Shown here: in pieces, positions 46,801-58,660 of the stretch
Layout: every line of letters begins with the position of its first letter
Position numbering within the stretch: the stretch's first letter is position 1
NCBI GenBank assembly: GCA_944470555.2
Contig: OX104131.1
Location: 13,260,515-13,324,514 of the forward strand
Source of the DNA: Heterobilharzia americana
Taxonomy: Eukaryota > Platyhelminthes > Trematoda > Strigeidida > Schistosomatidae
Length of the DNA stretch: 64,000 bases
Direction: 5' to 3'
Program-made: the position numbers and the translations under genes
Notes under the pieces: model-generated
What the model saw: only the letters and a program-made list of their open reading frames with translations
What the model was told of the DNA's origin: nothing
Database searches by the model: none

Positions 46801-47022
46801 ACGGTCAGCATTGATAGAATCAAACCAGCGTTTATGGAACCAGATGTCACGGATACCAAGTCTGAACCCGCAGTGAAGCAACCGGAAACACCGAAAACCA
46901 CCGTCAAAACAGAAACAACGGCATCGGAATCACCCAATAATAGCGACGGTAGCAGAACCACGAGATCCGGAAGAAGAGTCCGTTGGCCACGACGTTACTT
47001 TCAGACAATTTACATTTCATAA
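43843..47022 (+). pseudogene. pol: Pol of element A, three frame breaks
   Basis: The protease has [13 protein letters not shown] near 43960. RT follows with [28 protein letters not shown] and the catalytic YIDD (AYIDDLIVAS). RNase H has MTDASNVAVG and the FTDHKPL region. Integrase has the HHCC finger (HGISHPGIRA to CLACQRSK) and the Asp-Asp-Glu core (VDIVGPLPPS, TDRGAQFES, ASNGIVERFHRQL). The C-terminal end is at 47022. Breaks, each one missing base: near 44510 (private to A), in a CCCC run at 44749-44752, and near 46047-46053 between the integrase finger and core. The last two are shared with element B. It cannot make a full polyprotein as read. Confidence 0.9.
43855..43899 (+). promoter_or_regulatory. 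-1 ribosomal frameshift signal, gag/pol of element A
   Basis: The slippery heptamer GGGAAAC at 43855-43861 lies in register with gag (G GGA AAC). A 6-nt spacer follows, then a perfect 8-bp stem GCCGGCGA (43868-43875) / TCGCCGGC (43892-43899) with a 16-nt loop that contains the gag TGA. A -1 slip leads straight into the pol frame, which is open from 43843. This is the classical retroviral arrangement. Confidence 0.8.
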
Positions 47023-47420
47023 AACCAATTCCCTAGTAACATTATTATCGTTTTTGCTCATTACCTTGTTGAAAACATGACCACACGATTTTGTCAGACT
47101 TTTCCGCATACACAAAACAAAAAATTTTTTTCCGGGCACCACGGACTTCCGAATCTCTTATTTCTTAACAATGTTCCAGGTAATACGATTTTGGTTGTTA
47201 ATTTTTTTATCTCCGGATATATTATTACTTTGGTAAAGTTATTTTAGTGTTTCGAATGTCATACAATTCATTTTTATGTAAACACTCTTCCAATCAGTTT
47301 TCATCCTGATAATAGATATCCTTAACATTCCTCCTATGTTTTTAATATCTTCAAAATGAATTTACCTTTCTCATAATATTTTATATCGAACACAGATATT
47401 CCCTCTTATATCTGTATTCT

Positions 47421-47429
47421 GGGGAGGGA
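47421..47429 (+). promoter_or_regulatory. Polypurine tract of element A
   Basis: GGGGAGGGA four bases before the 3' LTR, the expected plus-strand primer. Confidence 0.8.
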
Positions 47430-47433
47430 CTTA

Positions 47434-47683
47434 TGTAGCATTTTATTTCACTGTATTGTGTTGATGTATGTAACAACTCATTGAACATTGTTTGTTTAGT
47501 TGTACTGAAAAAGACTTTTTGCTCGCTCGTTGACTAATACAACATCCTGATATATACTTCGCGTTAACTCCTGATATTTACACTGTCTGACGCAGGTGGA
47601 TCAGCAGTGTCGGGAATTATAAATAGACGATAGTGTATCTGGACAAGTATATAAAATTTGGAGTTAGATTTCAGAGCTCGACA
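47434..47683 (+). repeat. 3' LTR of element A
   Basis: 250 bp, same ends as the 5' LTR but with about eight substitutions against it (for example gtatgtaac compared with gtgtgtaac, and gacaagtat compared with gacacgtat). Confidence 0.92.
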
Positions 47684-48592
47684 ATGTACTGAAAAGTCCG
47701 TAGTTTCTCTCCTTTACGAATATGCTTATTAAATAAGAGGTGAAGACTTTTTTCAAAGAATATCTGAATACATTTTTAGTGAAACGACTGTTCATCATTC
47801 AGTGATTGAACACCATATACATATAAACTATAGAGGGGTCATTTTAGCAATAATATATGTACCCTCCTAAGTAGAAGCCTTGTAGTTACACAAGTCACTA
47901 AAATGATGTTTAATGACTAAAGATAGAGCAACTTAACCGGACTCTTTCAGTAAGCCACAATTTCGCTAATGTGTTTCTGTGTTTTCCTCAAAGTGCTGAG
48001 CCAATTAGCTGAAGTTCGAATGTTGAAGACGCAAGACTGAGTGATTGCTTTGTCATGATTGACTAATATTATCTCAGCGACAAGTTGTTGCTATTCTATC
48101 ACTCACACAGTCGTTTTGTATCGTCCGAAACTCCAAAAATCAGCTCTGTAGAGACTCATTAGCTTGCTGAACTTTGTGGTCAGTGATGGATTCGATGCTA
48201 ATACTTTTGTAGAAGCGATTTGTTTGAAACGGAAGAGCTCGCGACGTGATAATGACTTGCTGACAGTAATCTCAAGGGTAATCATAGTAACGGCCTTATT
48301 TCATCTGGAAAGGCAGTTTTCTCATAGAATACAGAACACTTATCCATGAGGTTGCTAGGGTGAACTTTATAACTACTCCTTTCTGAGCGTCTCACTCTTT
48401 GAATATAGCTACACTTGTGTAAGCTCTTCCAAGCTTATGGGTTACCGAATAAACTGAACACAATACCAAGAGTTTGCTGCCATTTTACTATCAGGTCTCC
48501 AGAATGTTCATAAATGTGTTCGCTAAATAATACTATAAAATTAATTATGTGCAAATTTTCACTGGAAAAGAATTAGAATCTGGTGAGCAGGT

Positions 48593-48667
48593 GAGTGTAG
48601 TAGCTCAGTTGGTGGAGAACGGAGTCTGTAACCAGCGGGAAGCTGGTTCGAATCCTCCCACAACCCA
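48593..48667 (+). other. tRNA-derived sequence, not a functional tRNA
   Basis: Box-A-like TAGCTCAGTTGGTGGAGA and box-B-like GGTTCGAATCC lie at the spacing of a tRNA. The acceptor stem and two pairs of the T stem do not match. Probably the head of a SINE or a tRNA pseudogene. Confidence 0.45.
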
Positions 48668-48869
48668 GGTTTATATTTCATTCCCAACCATCACCCAGTA
48701 TAAAAATACAGTACATAGCTCAAAATATATGTAAGAGTGGGGCTTGGAAACTGTGGTATAGTATAATTTCATATCAGATTATATAGTTGGCATAGCCAGT
48801 GCACAGTGATACAGAATTCTGTACTGGATGACCTTCAGAGAAGAATTTGTTGCTCACATTCATATCAAA

Positions 48870-49050
48870 GTAATCATACAACTTCCAAACTTCCTTTATA
48901 TATTCCAACACTTTTTAATGCTTTTATCTTGATGGTGGTAAAATGTTCCAGACATGTGAAATATGTGTTGAGTCATTCCTGTTACATGTGTTAGATGTTG
49001 ATTTCATGAACAAAGATTCTGTGATCAGTCTAAGCCTCCCTAATCCACGG
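48870..49050 (-). mobile_element. Penelope-like 3' relic
   Basis: Landmarks shared with 24540-24720 and the complement of 26200-26330: ttacatgtgttagatgttg, atgaacaaagattctgtga, and a ctccct run. Very degraded. Confidence 0.4.
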
Positions 49051-49130
49051 CTTAGTTTATTTTGGTTGCATACAGCAGTAAACGCCTAGGAGAAATAATT
49101 ATGTGTAAAATAATTATATATATAATTATA

Positions 49131-49277
49131 TAAATATCAGGAGTTAACGAGAAGTATATATCAGGATGTTGTATTAGTCAACGAGCGAGCAAAAAGTCTT
49201 TTTTAGTACAACTAAACAAAAAGTGTTCAATGAGTTGTTACATACATCAACACAATACAGTGAAATAAAATGCTACA
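49131..49277 (-). repeat. Truncated 3' LTR of element B
   Basis: Begins TGTAGC at 49277 and ends after CTCCTGATATTTA; the last 103 bp of the LTR are replaced by AT-rich DNA. Confidence 0.88.
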
Positions 49278-49281
49278 TAAG

Positions 49282-49290
49282 TCCCTCCCC
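49282..49290 (-). promoter_or_regulatory. Polypurine tract of element B
   Basis: GGGGAGGGA on the minus strand, in the same position relative to the LTR as in element A. Confidence 0.8.
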
Positions 49291-49687
49291 AGAATACAGA
49301 TATAAGAGGGAATATCTGTGTTCGATATAAAATATTATGAGAAAGGTAAATTCATTTTGAAGATATTAAAAACATAGGAGGAATGTTAAGGATATCTATT
49401 ATCAGGATGAAAACTGATTGGAAGAGTGTTTACATAAAAATGAAGTGTATGACATTCGAAACACTAAAATAACTTTACCAAAGTAATAATATATCCGGAG
49501 ATAAAAAAATTAACAACCAAAATCGTATTACCTGGAACATTGTTAAAAAATAAGAGATTCGGAAGTCCGTGGTGCCCGGAAAAAAATTTTTGTTTTGTGT
49601 ATGCGGAAAAGTCTGACAAAATCGTGTGGTCATGTTTTCAACAAGGTAATGAGCAAAAACGATAATAATGTTACTAGGGAATTGGTT

Positions 49688-52600
49688 TTATGAAATGTAA
49701 ATTGTCTGAAAGTAACGTCGTGGCCAACGGACTCTTCTTCCGGATCTCGTGGTTCTGCTACCGTCGCTATTATTGGGTGATTCCGATGCCGTTGTTTCTG
49801 TTTTGACGGTGGTTTTCGGTGTTTCCGGTTGCTTCACTGCGGGTTCAGACTTGGTATCCGTGACATCTGGTTCCATAAACGCTGGTTTGATTCTATCAAT
49901 GCTGACCGTTTCTCGTCTACCCGAGCGTTCGACCGTGACAACTTTGTCTGATTTACTAATTACCTTGAAAGGTCCTTCATACGGGGGCTGTAAGGGTTTT
50001 CGTACGCCGTCGTGTCGGACGAAAACGTGAGTGCAGTTTGAGATGCACTGAGGTACGTAAACTTGGTTGTCTCGGTATCGTGGGGACTGAGGTCGAAGTG
50101 TGCTCATGTGTCGCCGTAGTTGTTGTACATAGTTAGTCAAGTCCGGTGGAACGTCTGTTGCCGGGTTAAAATACTCTCCTGGCAATCTTAAAGTAGTTCC
50201 ATAAACTAACTCAGCAGTACAGCAGCCAATGTCCTGCTTGACACTCGAACGTATACCAAGGAGTACTAGTGGTAATTTGTCACTCCACTTGTCATCAGTC
50301 TTTACTGCCATCAGTGCTGCTTTTAGTTGTCGATGGAACCTTTCGACAATACCATTGGATGCAGGATGGTACGCAGTGGTTCTTATGCGCTTGATCCCGA
50401 GAAGTTCAGTTAACTGTTGAAATAGACTACTCTCGAACTGCGCACCTCTATCTGTGGTGATGACACTTGGGACACCAAAGTTAGAAATCCAGTGTTGGAT
50501 GATATTTCTCGCTACTGTTTCGGCAGATATATCCTGCAGAGGTATTGCCACTGGCCATCTCGTGAATCGGTCTACACATGTTAAAATGTAGCTAAAACCA
50601 TTTGACGGAGGTAGTGGTCCAACGATGTCAACGTGTATATGGTCAAATCTGCCATCCGGTGGGAAAATCTTCCCGTAGGTGAAAGAATATGTCTTTGCAC
50701 TTTCGATCGCTGGCACGCTAAACAAGCTCTGGACCACTGTCGAAGATCTCGATTCATCTTTGGCCAGACGTATCGGTCAGTAATTAACTTCACCGTAGCT
50801 CGAATACCAGGATGTGAAATGCCATGCATCTTAGAGAAGACTAATCGTCTCATTGATAAAGGCACAAACGGGCGCGGTTTACCCTTGGATACATCACAGG
50901 TGATGGATACAGAGTCATCAAGTGTTACTTCTTCAAGACGTAATGAGGTGTTCACATTGTTTTTCAAATGTTTCAAGTCCTCATCCGTGGCCTGCAACTT
51001 TGCCATTTCTGCTAGGTCAATACGGTCACGTTCTAAGACGTTTACGTACATACGAGACAAAGCATCAGCTGCCTCATTTTTGCTGCCTTTGATATACCTT
51101 ATATCTGAAGTGAATTGTGAAATAAATTCTAAATGTCGAATTTCTCGGGGCGAGTAGTTGTCATGCTTTGCATCAATTGCTTTTGTGAGTGGCTTATGGT
51201 CGGTGAATACTATAAATGAGTACCCTTCGAGCATATATCTGAAGTGCTTGATAGCCAAGTAAATCGCCAGTAGCTCTCTGCCGAATGTACTGTATCGCGA
51301 TTGAGAAGCATTAAGTCGTTTCGAGAAGAAAGATAATGGTTCCCACTGACCGTGAACAAACTGTTGTAGTACTGCGCCTACCGCAACATTTGAAGCGTCT
51401 GTCATGATGGCTAGTGGTGCTTCTGAATCACGACGAGAGAGAAGAGTTTCAGAACTTAGAGCCAGCTTCAGTTTGTCAAAAGCATCATGGGCCGCTTGGG
51501 TCATGTGAAACACTTTGGCTCGTCCTTGCAATAAATCTGTCAGCGGTTGGGCTACTTCAGCACATTTAGGTATGAAACGTCGATAGAAGTTTATTAACCC
51601 CAGAAATCTTCGCAGCTTTCGAAACGAGTCTGGAACAGGATATTCTCGAATTGCATCTACTTCTTGCGGAACCGGTTTAACACCGTTGGCATTAACAATG
51701 TGACCCAAAAACTGTAGGGATTCCTTGCCAAATTCGCATTTCTGCGGATTGATTGTAATGCCATATTCACGCAGTCGTTCGAAAAGCGTCCTCAGATGTT
51801 GCAGGTGCTCTGTTTCAGATGCGCTAGCTACTATTAAGTCATCTATGTATGCACTGACGAAAGGTAAGCCATGGAGTACCTGATCTATAAATCTTTGGAA
51901 TGTTTGAGCAGCATTTGTCAAACCAAACGGCATACGAATAAATTCGAATAGTCCGAAGGGGTAGTGATGGCCGTCTTAGGAACATCATTGGGTTCCACAG
52001 GAATGTGATAGTAAGCTCGCACGAGGTCAATCTTGGAAAAAATATTTACTTTTGTCATAGAGTTCATAAAATCATGTATGTGAGGAATTGGATACTTATC
52101 AGGGACCGTACGCTTATTCAACGCTCGATAATCACCGCAAGGCCGTATTTCCCCTGATGCTTTTTTAGGTACCATATGCAGGGGTGATGACCATGGGCTC
52201 TTGGAAGGGCGTATAACTCCCAACTTTAGAAGTTTATCAAATTCCTGTTTTGCTATCTGCAGCTTTTTAGGGTCTAAGCGTCGAGGTTTTGATGAGACTG
52301 GAGGACCTTTTGTAAGAATATGGTGCGTCACCGTGTGTTTTGGAGAGGACTTCGTGTAATCCGTTTGAGTGAGCTCGGGAAATTCTCGCAGAAGGATATC
52401 GTACTCGGAAGTGTTGTTTATTGGAGCTACGACTAAGTTTATTGTTTTTGTCTCCGTAGCGATACCGGTGATAGAAAATTCACCATTACGGCTGACTAGT
52501 CTATGGCGACTAGAGTCGACCAATAGTTCGTAGTGTTGAAGGAAATCCATGCCAATGATAGGCGACGATATGTCAGCTATGACGAATTCCCACTGGAATG

Positions 52601-52868
52601 GTGTATGAAAGCCAATGTCTAGGATCAAAATTCTGGTCCCATATGTAGTAATAGCAGATCTATTTGCCGCTTGTAGTACCAAAGTTGGGTTGGGATGGCG
52701 TTTTTCGGAAGGTGTGGGTGGGATCACGCTCACTTCCGCTCCAGTGTCAACCAGAAACTGAGCTCCAGTCTTCCTATCCGTCACTCGAAACAAACGACTG
52801 TGTTGTTGTACGCCGGCGACAGCAGTCGTCACTGATCGCCGGCCTTTCCGTTTCCCGATGAAAAGGTT
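49688..52868 (-). pseudogene. pol: Pol of element B, two frame breaks
   Basis: Same domain order and motifs as in element A. Protease and the first part of RT form one unbroken frame (52832 down to 51918) through [18 protein letters not shown], where A is broken. Breaks remain in the GGGG run at 51958-51961 (before the MPFGLTNA box of RT) and near 50656-50665 (between integrase finger and core). The second half of RT, RNase H and the integrase finger lie in 51933-50581; the integrase core and C terminus lie in 50737-49688. Closer to intact than A. Confidence 0.9.
52812..52856 (-). promoter_or_regulatory. -1 ribosomal frameshift signal, gag/pol of element B
   Basis: Identical to the signal in A: slippery GGGAAAC at 52856-52850 and stem strands at 52843-52836 and 52819-52812 on the minus strand. 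Confidence 0.8.
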
Positions 52869-53644
52869 TTAAAGTCGCATGGTAACAAACAACGACGTGC
52901 TTTACTGCCAAACTTCTTGTGATACCAGCACGTGCTACTTTTAGACGCAATTCTACTCGTGGTCCTATCACGACTACGGGATCTGCTTCTACAGAACTTC
53001 GGTGACCGTCGGTTTAACTGCAAAGCCGTCAGTTGTCCTGTAAGTATGTCTATCTTCCTCTCTAAAGCGGCCACTCGGTCGTTTTGCGTTGGCTCAGCAA
53101 TACTTTCAACCGGTTTAGGCATCCTTTCGTACATACGGTCAGCGATGTCAGCCAACCTGTCAATGTCAATGTCCGCATCTCCGACAGCTAATATCTGCTG
53201 AATGCATGAAGGAAGTCTCCGCAGCCAGAGCTGGTAGAATAAACGGTTGTCTACTTTCCTATCTTTCAGCAGACTTTGCATATGTCGCTTAAGTTGTGAA
53301 GGTGTTCTGTCACCGAGGCATATGCTACTTAGTAGTTGATCGACAGCCTTCTGGTCAGATAACGAAGTAGCTTTCAGCACCTCCTGCTTCAAAACATCAT
53401 AAGGTGTGTCTGGGTGGGGCTTTAGTAGTGTCTCCCTTACTTGTTCAGCCACTTCTTCCGGCAAAACAGAGCTTGTGTATCCGAACTTTGTGTTTTGTGA
53501 AGTTATATGATTGGCCATGAAGAAATGTTCTAGACGGACAAACCACAATTGCGGGTCGTTAAACTTAAAACAAGGCATAGGAAGATTAATGGCACCCACG
53601 GACCCTAAATTCGAAAAGTCTTGATTATGAGAGTTTAAGGACAT
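52829..53644 (-). CDS. gag: Gag of element B
   Basis: 271 residues, identical in translation to Gag of element A, including the Cys-x2-His-x9-Cys-x3-Cys motif ([18 protein letters not shown]). Start ATG at 53644; frame intact. Confidence 0.9.
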   Translation of the reverse strand: MSLNSHNQDFSNLGSVGAINLPMPCFKFNDPQLWFVRLEHFFMANHITSQNTKFGYTSSVLPEEVAEQVRETLLKPHPDTPYDVLKQEVLKATSLSDQKAVDQLLSSICLGDRTPSQLKRHMQSLLKDRKVDNRLFYQLWLRRLPSCIQQILAVGDADIDIDRLADIADRMYERMPKPVESIAEPTQNDRVAALERKIDILTGQLTALQLNRRSPKFCRSRSRSRDRTTSRIASKSSTCWYHKKFGSKARRCLLPCDFKTFSSGNGKAGDQ

Positions 53645-53835
53645 CAGTACTGGTACAGCAAAAAAAATATTTAAGAACAAGAGCAGGAAAAATACGATAA
53701 ACAAGTATGTCAATGCCTACCACAAAGCAGCCAAAGAAATTCTCAGTATATATGTATATCCGTATTGTATACAGTCATTAATGGCCGGTTGCAGTATTCA
53801 ATTGCGAGAGTTTAATCACGTCGGGCTCACCAGTT

Positions 53836-54085
53836 TGTCGAGCTCTGAAATCTGACTCCAAATTTTATATACGTGTCCAGATACACTATCGCCTATTTAT
53901 AATTCCCGACACTGCTGATCCACCTGCGTCAGACAGTGTAAATATCAGGAGTTAACGCGAAGTATATATCAGGATGTTGTATTAGTCAACGAGCGAGCAA
54001 AAAGTCTTTTTTAGTACAACTAAACAAAAAGTGTTCAGTGAGTTGTTACACACATCAACACAATACAGTGCAATAAAATGCTACA
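53836..54085 (-). repeat. 5' LTR of element B
   Basis: 250 bp, TG...CA. It differs from the 5' LTR of A at a few places (attgcac compared with ctttcac; gaacactttttg compared with gaacattgtttg). Confidence 0.92.
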
Positions 54086-55269
54086 CGATAAGTTTCTGCT
54101 TCTGCCTTGAACCATATTGTAACTTTTTCACTCTGGTCTATAGGTTTTGAATATTAACCATTGAACTTTGAATGCAAAGTTTTTCCTTTAGGAATATCGT
54201 TTTCTTAAACTTTAGAAACGCAGTTTTATGTAACATGAGGATAGAATAGTTCATTGTTGATAATTCTATCATTAGAGCAGTGCTGATGAGTGGAACGGAG
54301 TTGCGTAATCATCCACAAGATAGGAAAATTAACGAGAAAGCTAGAGGATTTGACAAGATGAAATGTGATGGATGAGTGTACAGCTGATAAAGGAGTTGTA
54401 CTGTTTCCTTTTACTTTGTAGACGTCTTTGAAAGTGGTATGTGATGGAGGTATATAACCACAGTTGACCAGACTTTCAAAACTTTTAACGGTGATTCATT
54501 TCCATTTTCTCCTCGACAGCTTGAGTTTATGGAATCAAGGTATGATATAGATTAAACACGCAAATCATTTATAAAATGCTGTGTACAATAGCCTAGAAGA
54601 TGGAGAACGAAACAGCAGCATACAGTTTGTTTCTTTAACAGAAAAAAAATATGGATTCGCAGCAGAAGCGAATAGCATAGGAAAGAGCATCGCGGTGACC
54701 ACTATAAAGATAATATAGGAAGCGCTGCAAACTGAAACCATTGATTTTCGACCCATGCCGCCGACCATATCAATGAGTATTCAAAAAAGGATGTAAGCCT
54801 TGTGCCAACGGAAGAATGGACAATGTAATTAATTATCAGACAAATATCACTATTCAGAACACTGTATCATTTGTTTTAAGAGATATTCCGTTTACGACTT
54901 GTTTTGTACCATTATCATATGGCTGGCCTGTTGATATGCTACTGACAAACATTCCAAAATAATTGAATGTTGGGTAAAGTCAGTTATGTGTAACGTATTA
55001 TCCCATTTTTGTGAATTATCACGACTTGTGAACAGGTAATTGAAGTGTATGTATGAATGAATCAGTTTGCGAAAAGAAAAAGGGATAGTCAGCATCCGAT
55101 TTTATACTCCATTGTATGAGGTTGTGGGTAGGGTTTGAATTCTAGGGTCTCGTCGTATAAGTTAATCGACTGTAAGATTCGTGGCTAGTATAAGTGAAAT
55201 TAATCGTGTACAAGGTCAGCAGTAAAGGTGTATGCTGTGCGAAAATTCATTTATTATTACCTCATAAGC
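54086..55269. other. No gene recognised
   Basis: The frame at 54565-54768 (-) is hydrophobic (SASYIIFIVVTAMLFPMLFA) but has no partner exon or family resemblance. Nothing else seen. Confidence 0.4.
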
Positions 55270-55960
55270 AGCAATGACAAAGATTTCCCAGTCCATGTAC
55301 GACTCACTTCGACCCATAGGGCGTAACATACGACGGTTGGATGGTCTACCCAAAGTACACAAACCTGTATTTCCTCTTCGTACAGTTTGACATATGTCTC
55401 GGTCTTTATACTTCACAGTTACTAAGTGGATAGTTAGGATTTCAGATCCCTTACACAAAGAATTAGTTAACCACTGTGTAAAAGAGGTCTAAGCTAGATA
55501 ATGTGAATGCAGACGGAAAGCATATGACGTCGCTGTATGTCTCATCACTATTCACTAGCATGCCACTATTGGAGACCCTAGAGTCTGTGTGTCAACAAAT
55601 GTCGGAAAGACTAATCAATATCGGGATCCCAGTACTTATCCTCAATGAGTTACTTCTTAGATGTACTATGAATATACACTTCGTCTTCAATAGCTCACAT
55701 AATACACAGATTGATGGGATAACGATAGGTTCACCACTTGACCGTATTTCAGCTGATATAATATATTTCTCACTTAACCAGAGAACAAAGAGCTGAAAGA
55801 AATCATTAATGAGATGGATATGTATCACCGTTATATTGGCGACTCATTCGTTACCCTGGATCAGAATATGGATAGAAATGAGTTGTTAAGAAATTTAATG
55901 GGGTGCACCCTTTACTCATTTCCCCTTGCTGGGACAAAAGATAAGTAATCTATTTTTGCC
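55270..55960 (+). mobile_element. Penelope-like reverse transcriptase fragment
   Basis: MYDSLRPIGRNIRRLDGLPK then VHKP is RT motif 1/2 of Penelope elements. TVTKWIVRISDPLHKELVNH follows, then motif A (TSLYVSSLFTSMPLLETLES), LNELLLRCTMNIHFVFN, and motif B (IDGITIGSPL). Motif C is mutated (YHRYIGDSFVTLDQ instead of YxDD). Stops after RTV, at KEV and elsewhere. The endonuclease does not follow. Confidence 0.75.
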
Positions 55961-58039
55961 ACTTCTATGTGTATTTACAAGTTTAGCTGCTCCTATGGAG
56001 AAAGCTATTGACTGAGTGCTACCTGATAACTTGAAAGACGTGTTGCTGAGCATCTACCTTAATGGTTGGGAAAGGGATAGATTAAATTCATCAGAAGTCC
56101 AGGTTTATCTTATCTCGTTGGTTGTGGTCGCTCGGCAGATAAGAAGAATGTTTTTAAGATTATTCACCATATACCATCTCATTTTCGAAAAGTATTCGAA
56201 CTCATCTTTTACACGTAGCTGGAGTTGTGGGAATTCGAGCTCATAATCCTAGTCTTTGTATCCAGAAGAAATTTGTACATCCCCTATCTCTCCCTTGGCC
56301 AGGGAATACTTAGTTAATAACTTCATCATTGAGTTTTTTCCTACCCCTTTCTTATTCTTCTTCCCTTTCATATACTTACTGTATTTGTCGAGGGTTTGGT
56401 TATCCACTTATCTTGTCCATCAGTATTGCGTAACTTTTATTTTCCCAAGCTTCTGACCCACTTTTATTATAGGCATCTACATCTTCATACCGCTTTCTTG
56501 GTTCTTATCATCATTATCAAGTATATTACAACCACTTTAGTTAATGCAATAATCGTGGCTGTCAACGCTACCATTATTATTTTTTATCATGATCACCGTC
56601 GTTATTTTAAAACACTTGTCATATTAAGCGGCAAATTTGTATAGCTGGTTTAAGATTTCCACACATATTTAGAAATTTATATTAGGGTAAATTCGGAAGA
56701 GGATCTAAATGAAAACAACAATGTTCGCTTATATGTCCTGTTTTAGCAGCAGAAACCGCTGGAATAAGCCTAAGAAAGTTTCACTACACCTGTCATTTCA
56801 AACTTATCAGTTAAGTTTATGGTGGTCTCAGAGCAAAAGCATACTGAGTTTGCTGTCGGCTGCCTTCCTGAATTTCAGTAGGATACGCAAAAGGATCTCA
56901 CATTAAAATCATGGTTTGGACAAACTGTAGAGCTATTCCTTGTCGCACGTCCCTTCATTGATACTGCTATGCCACTTCGCATTATATTCAAAAAATTTGA
57001 GTTAAATTAGCATCCAAAGTATACGAACTTTATCCTCCAGAAACAGCCCAGAGAGGTTAGTTCTAATGGAATCACTGAAATTTTGAATAATATTGTTGAT
57101 GCTTTGAAAACCTGTTGGAAAATGGTGAAAGACATTAATGAAGATCACCTGAACTATGCAAGTAGAACGAACTTGTGATCAGAACGATTCATATTACATT
57201 CCTTATCTGTTGATCAAATGAAATATTTATTGTTTGCTTTAGGTTTTCAGTCACCTCCCCTCGCTGACATTTAGATGAGAACTGTGTTACAAATTGAGCA
57301 CTAATCAGAAATAACCTTTCATATAGTTACTCCAGACTGCCAGTAAGTCGCCAATCTGAAAAGGATTATTGCACTGGCGGAAAATATCTCAGCATCATTA
57401 TTACCAGTGTCCGTAAGTTCTGTTCAGTTGACCAGAAGACACAGGAATTCAAGCAATCATCCCGCCTGAATCGCAAACTGGCTGGTTGTTTGGTCGTTTA
57501 ATAGCCACACGTACATACATGTATAATCTCAATGGAAGCGATATTTTCATAGCTGAATCAAGCGTTTCATTCAAAGACGTGTTGAGCACAGAATGATCGA
57601 TTGGTGTTTTTAATTAGTGTCTGACAATTGTAGCATAGTATGTCATTCTCTCTTTCTGTCGTCTCATCATCTCGATGATCGCTGTCTTTCACATTCCCAT
57701 CCATACTGCCAGTGACGCCGTCACTGCCGCCGTCACATTTACGTCATGGTTTCTTTCGTTCTAGCCTTTAACGTGATGTATTCGGTGTGACAAATTGTTG
57801 ACTTGAACACACGCTCATGTCAACTAGAGGGATCGTTGAAATTTGGAGATAATCTAGGTGTGATGTTTGAGTGAGAATCGGTTACATTTCTAATCAGTTA
57901 TTTGCAACATCGCAATACGTCCAAATTTGTATGTTTCATATGATTTGATGATGAAGTGAACCTGTTAACTGTCAGTGTGATATCACCAGTTGGATTCAAC
58001 ACTTCCACCAATCTAGAACTGCTGCTCTATTATTATTGT
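55961..58039. other. No gene recognised
   Basis: Open frames at 56016-56246 and 56396-56644 show no known domain. The first directly follows the Penelope fragment and may be its mutated continuation. Confidence 0.4.
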
Positions 58040-58660
58040 CATTATCTGTCCCTTGGGTTCCTAGTGGAACATAGGGCTTCAGTAGCACCTCTCCATTCCA
58101 CTCTGGTCTCTGTAGTCTTTTGAACCTGGCTCCACGACAGCCCACAAGCCTTCATTTCTTCCTCACGCGATCTCGTCCATGCCACCCTCTCCTCGGACGC
58201 CCAACTCGTCTTCTCCCCTTTTGATTCCACTCGAGGTCCTGGTCTGGTGAGAGATGTCCCCGAATGGTCTTCTCAGTGTATGCTAAGCCAATCCATCTCC
58301 ACTTTCTTCCACTACATATTTGTTAGGTGATAGGTTCTTGGTTGGTTTGTCCCTAAAGTTCCTTGTCGCCTATTCTTTCTGGCCACCTGATCTTCAGTAT
58401 CGAGTGAGCGTAGGTGGCAGCTGTTCATGAATGTCCGTAATTTTTGGAAATGCTTTTCGTAACGTGCCAAGTTTCCGAACCATATAGCAGCACTGACTTG
58501 ACAGTGGTGTTGAAAATCCGGATCTTGTTCTTTAGGCTGAATGAAGTAGATCTCTACACTGATTTCAGATTAATGAAGACCTGTCTTACTCTTCAGATCC
58601 TGGCTTTGACGTCTTTATCTGTTCCACCTGTAGTTAAAATGATGCTCAAGTGACTGGTTT
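58040..58660 (-). mobile_element. RTE-clade LINE, 5'-truncated 3' end
   Basis: Minus-strand GLSWSQVQKTTETRVEWRGA then TEALCSTRN matches the C terminus of the RTE element at 15228-18740, and DNA identity continues upstream to about 58650. 5' truncation is the usual fate of LINE insertions. Frames are broken. Confidence 0.8.

Larger units (their letters stand above)
42626..47683 (+). mobile_element. Ty3/gypsy LTR retrotransposon A (CsRn1/Boudicca-like)
   Basis: Complete in plan: 250-bp LTRs at 42626-42875 and 47434-47683 (both TGTAGC...CGACA), primer site, gag, pol in order PR-RT-RH-INT, and a purine tract. The tRNA-Trp-type primer site and the Cys-His-Cys-Cys Gag motif place it in the CsRn1 group, to which Boudicca of S. 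mansoni belongs. The LTRs differ from each other at about eight positions. No target-site duplication is visible (tacct on the left, atgta on the right). pol has three frame breaks. Confidence 0.93.
47684..49130. other. Spacer between the two inverted LTR elements
   Basis: Unique AT-rich DNA without a recognised gene, apart from the tRNA-like patch at 48593-48667 and a Penelope relic at 48870-49050. The last 40 bp before element B are a near-palindromic run of TAATTATA units. Confidence 0.5.
49131..54085 (-). mobile_element. Ty3/gypsy LTR retrotransposon B, inverted copy of A
   Basis: Mirror image of element A with only a few substitutions and one indel over the internal 4.5 kb. The 5' LTR is complete (53836-54085). 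The 3' LTR is cut to 147 bp (49131-49277). The primer site is at about 53816-53832. pol lacks the break private to A but has the two shared ones. Right flank is cgata; no target duplication can be tested because the left end is lost. Confidence 0.93.

Noticed and set aside
42621..47688. Target-site duplication for LTR element A
   Set aside because: The five bases outside the LTRs (tacct and atgta) do not match.
48103..48349. Overlapping frames on both strands in the LTR spacer
   Set aside because: They mirror each other and show no domain.
48593..48667. Functional tRNA gene
   Set aside because: The acceptor stem and part of the T stem do not pair.
54565..54768. Hydrophobic 67-residue frame on the minus strand
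   Set aside because: It could be a signal or membrane segment, but there is no partner exon or recognisable family.
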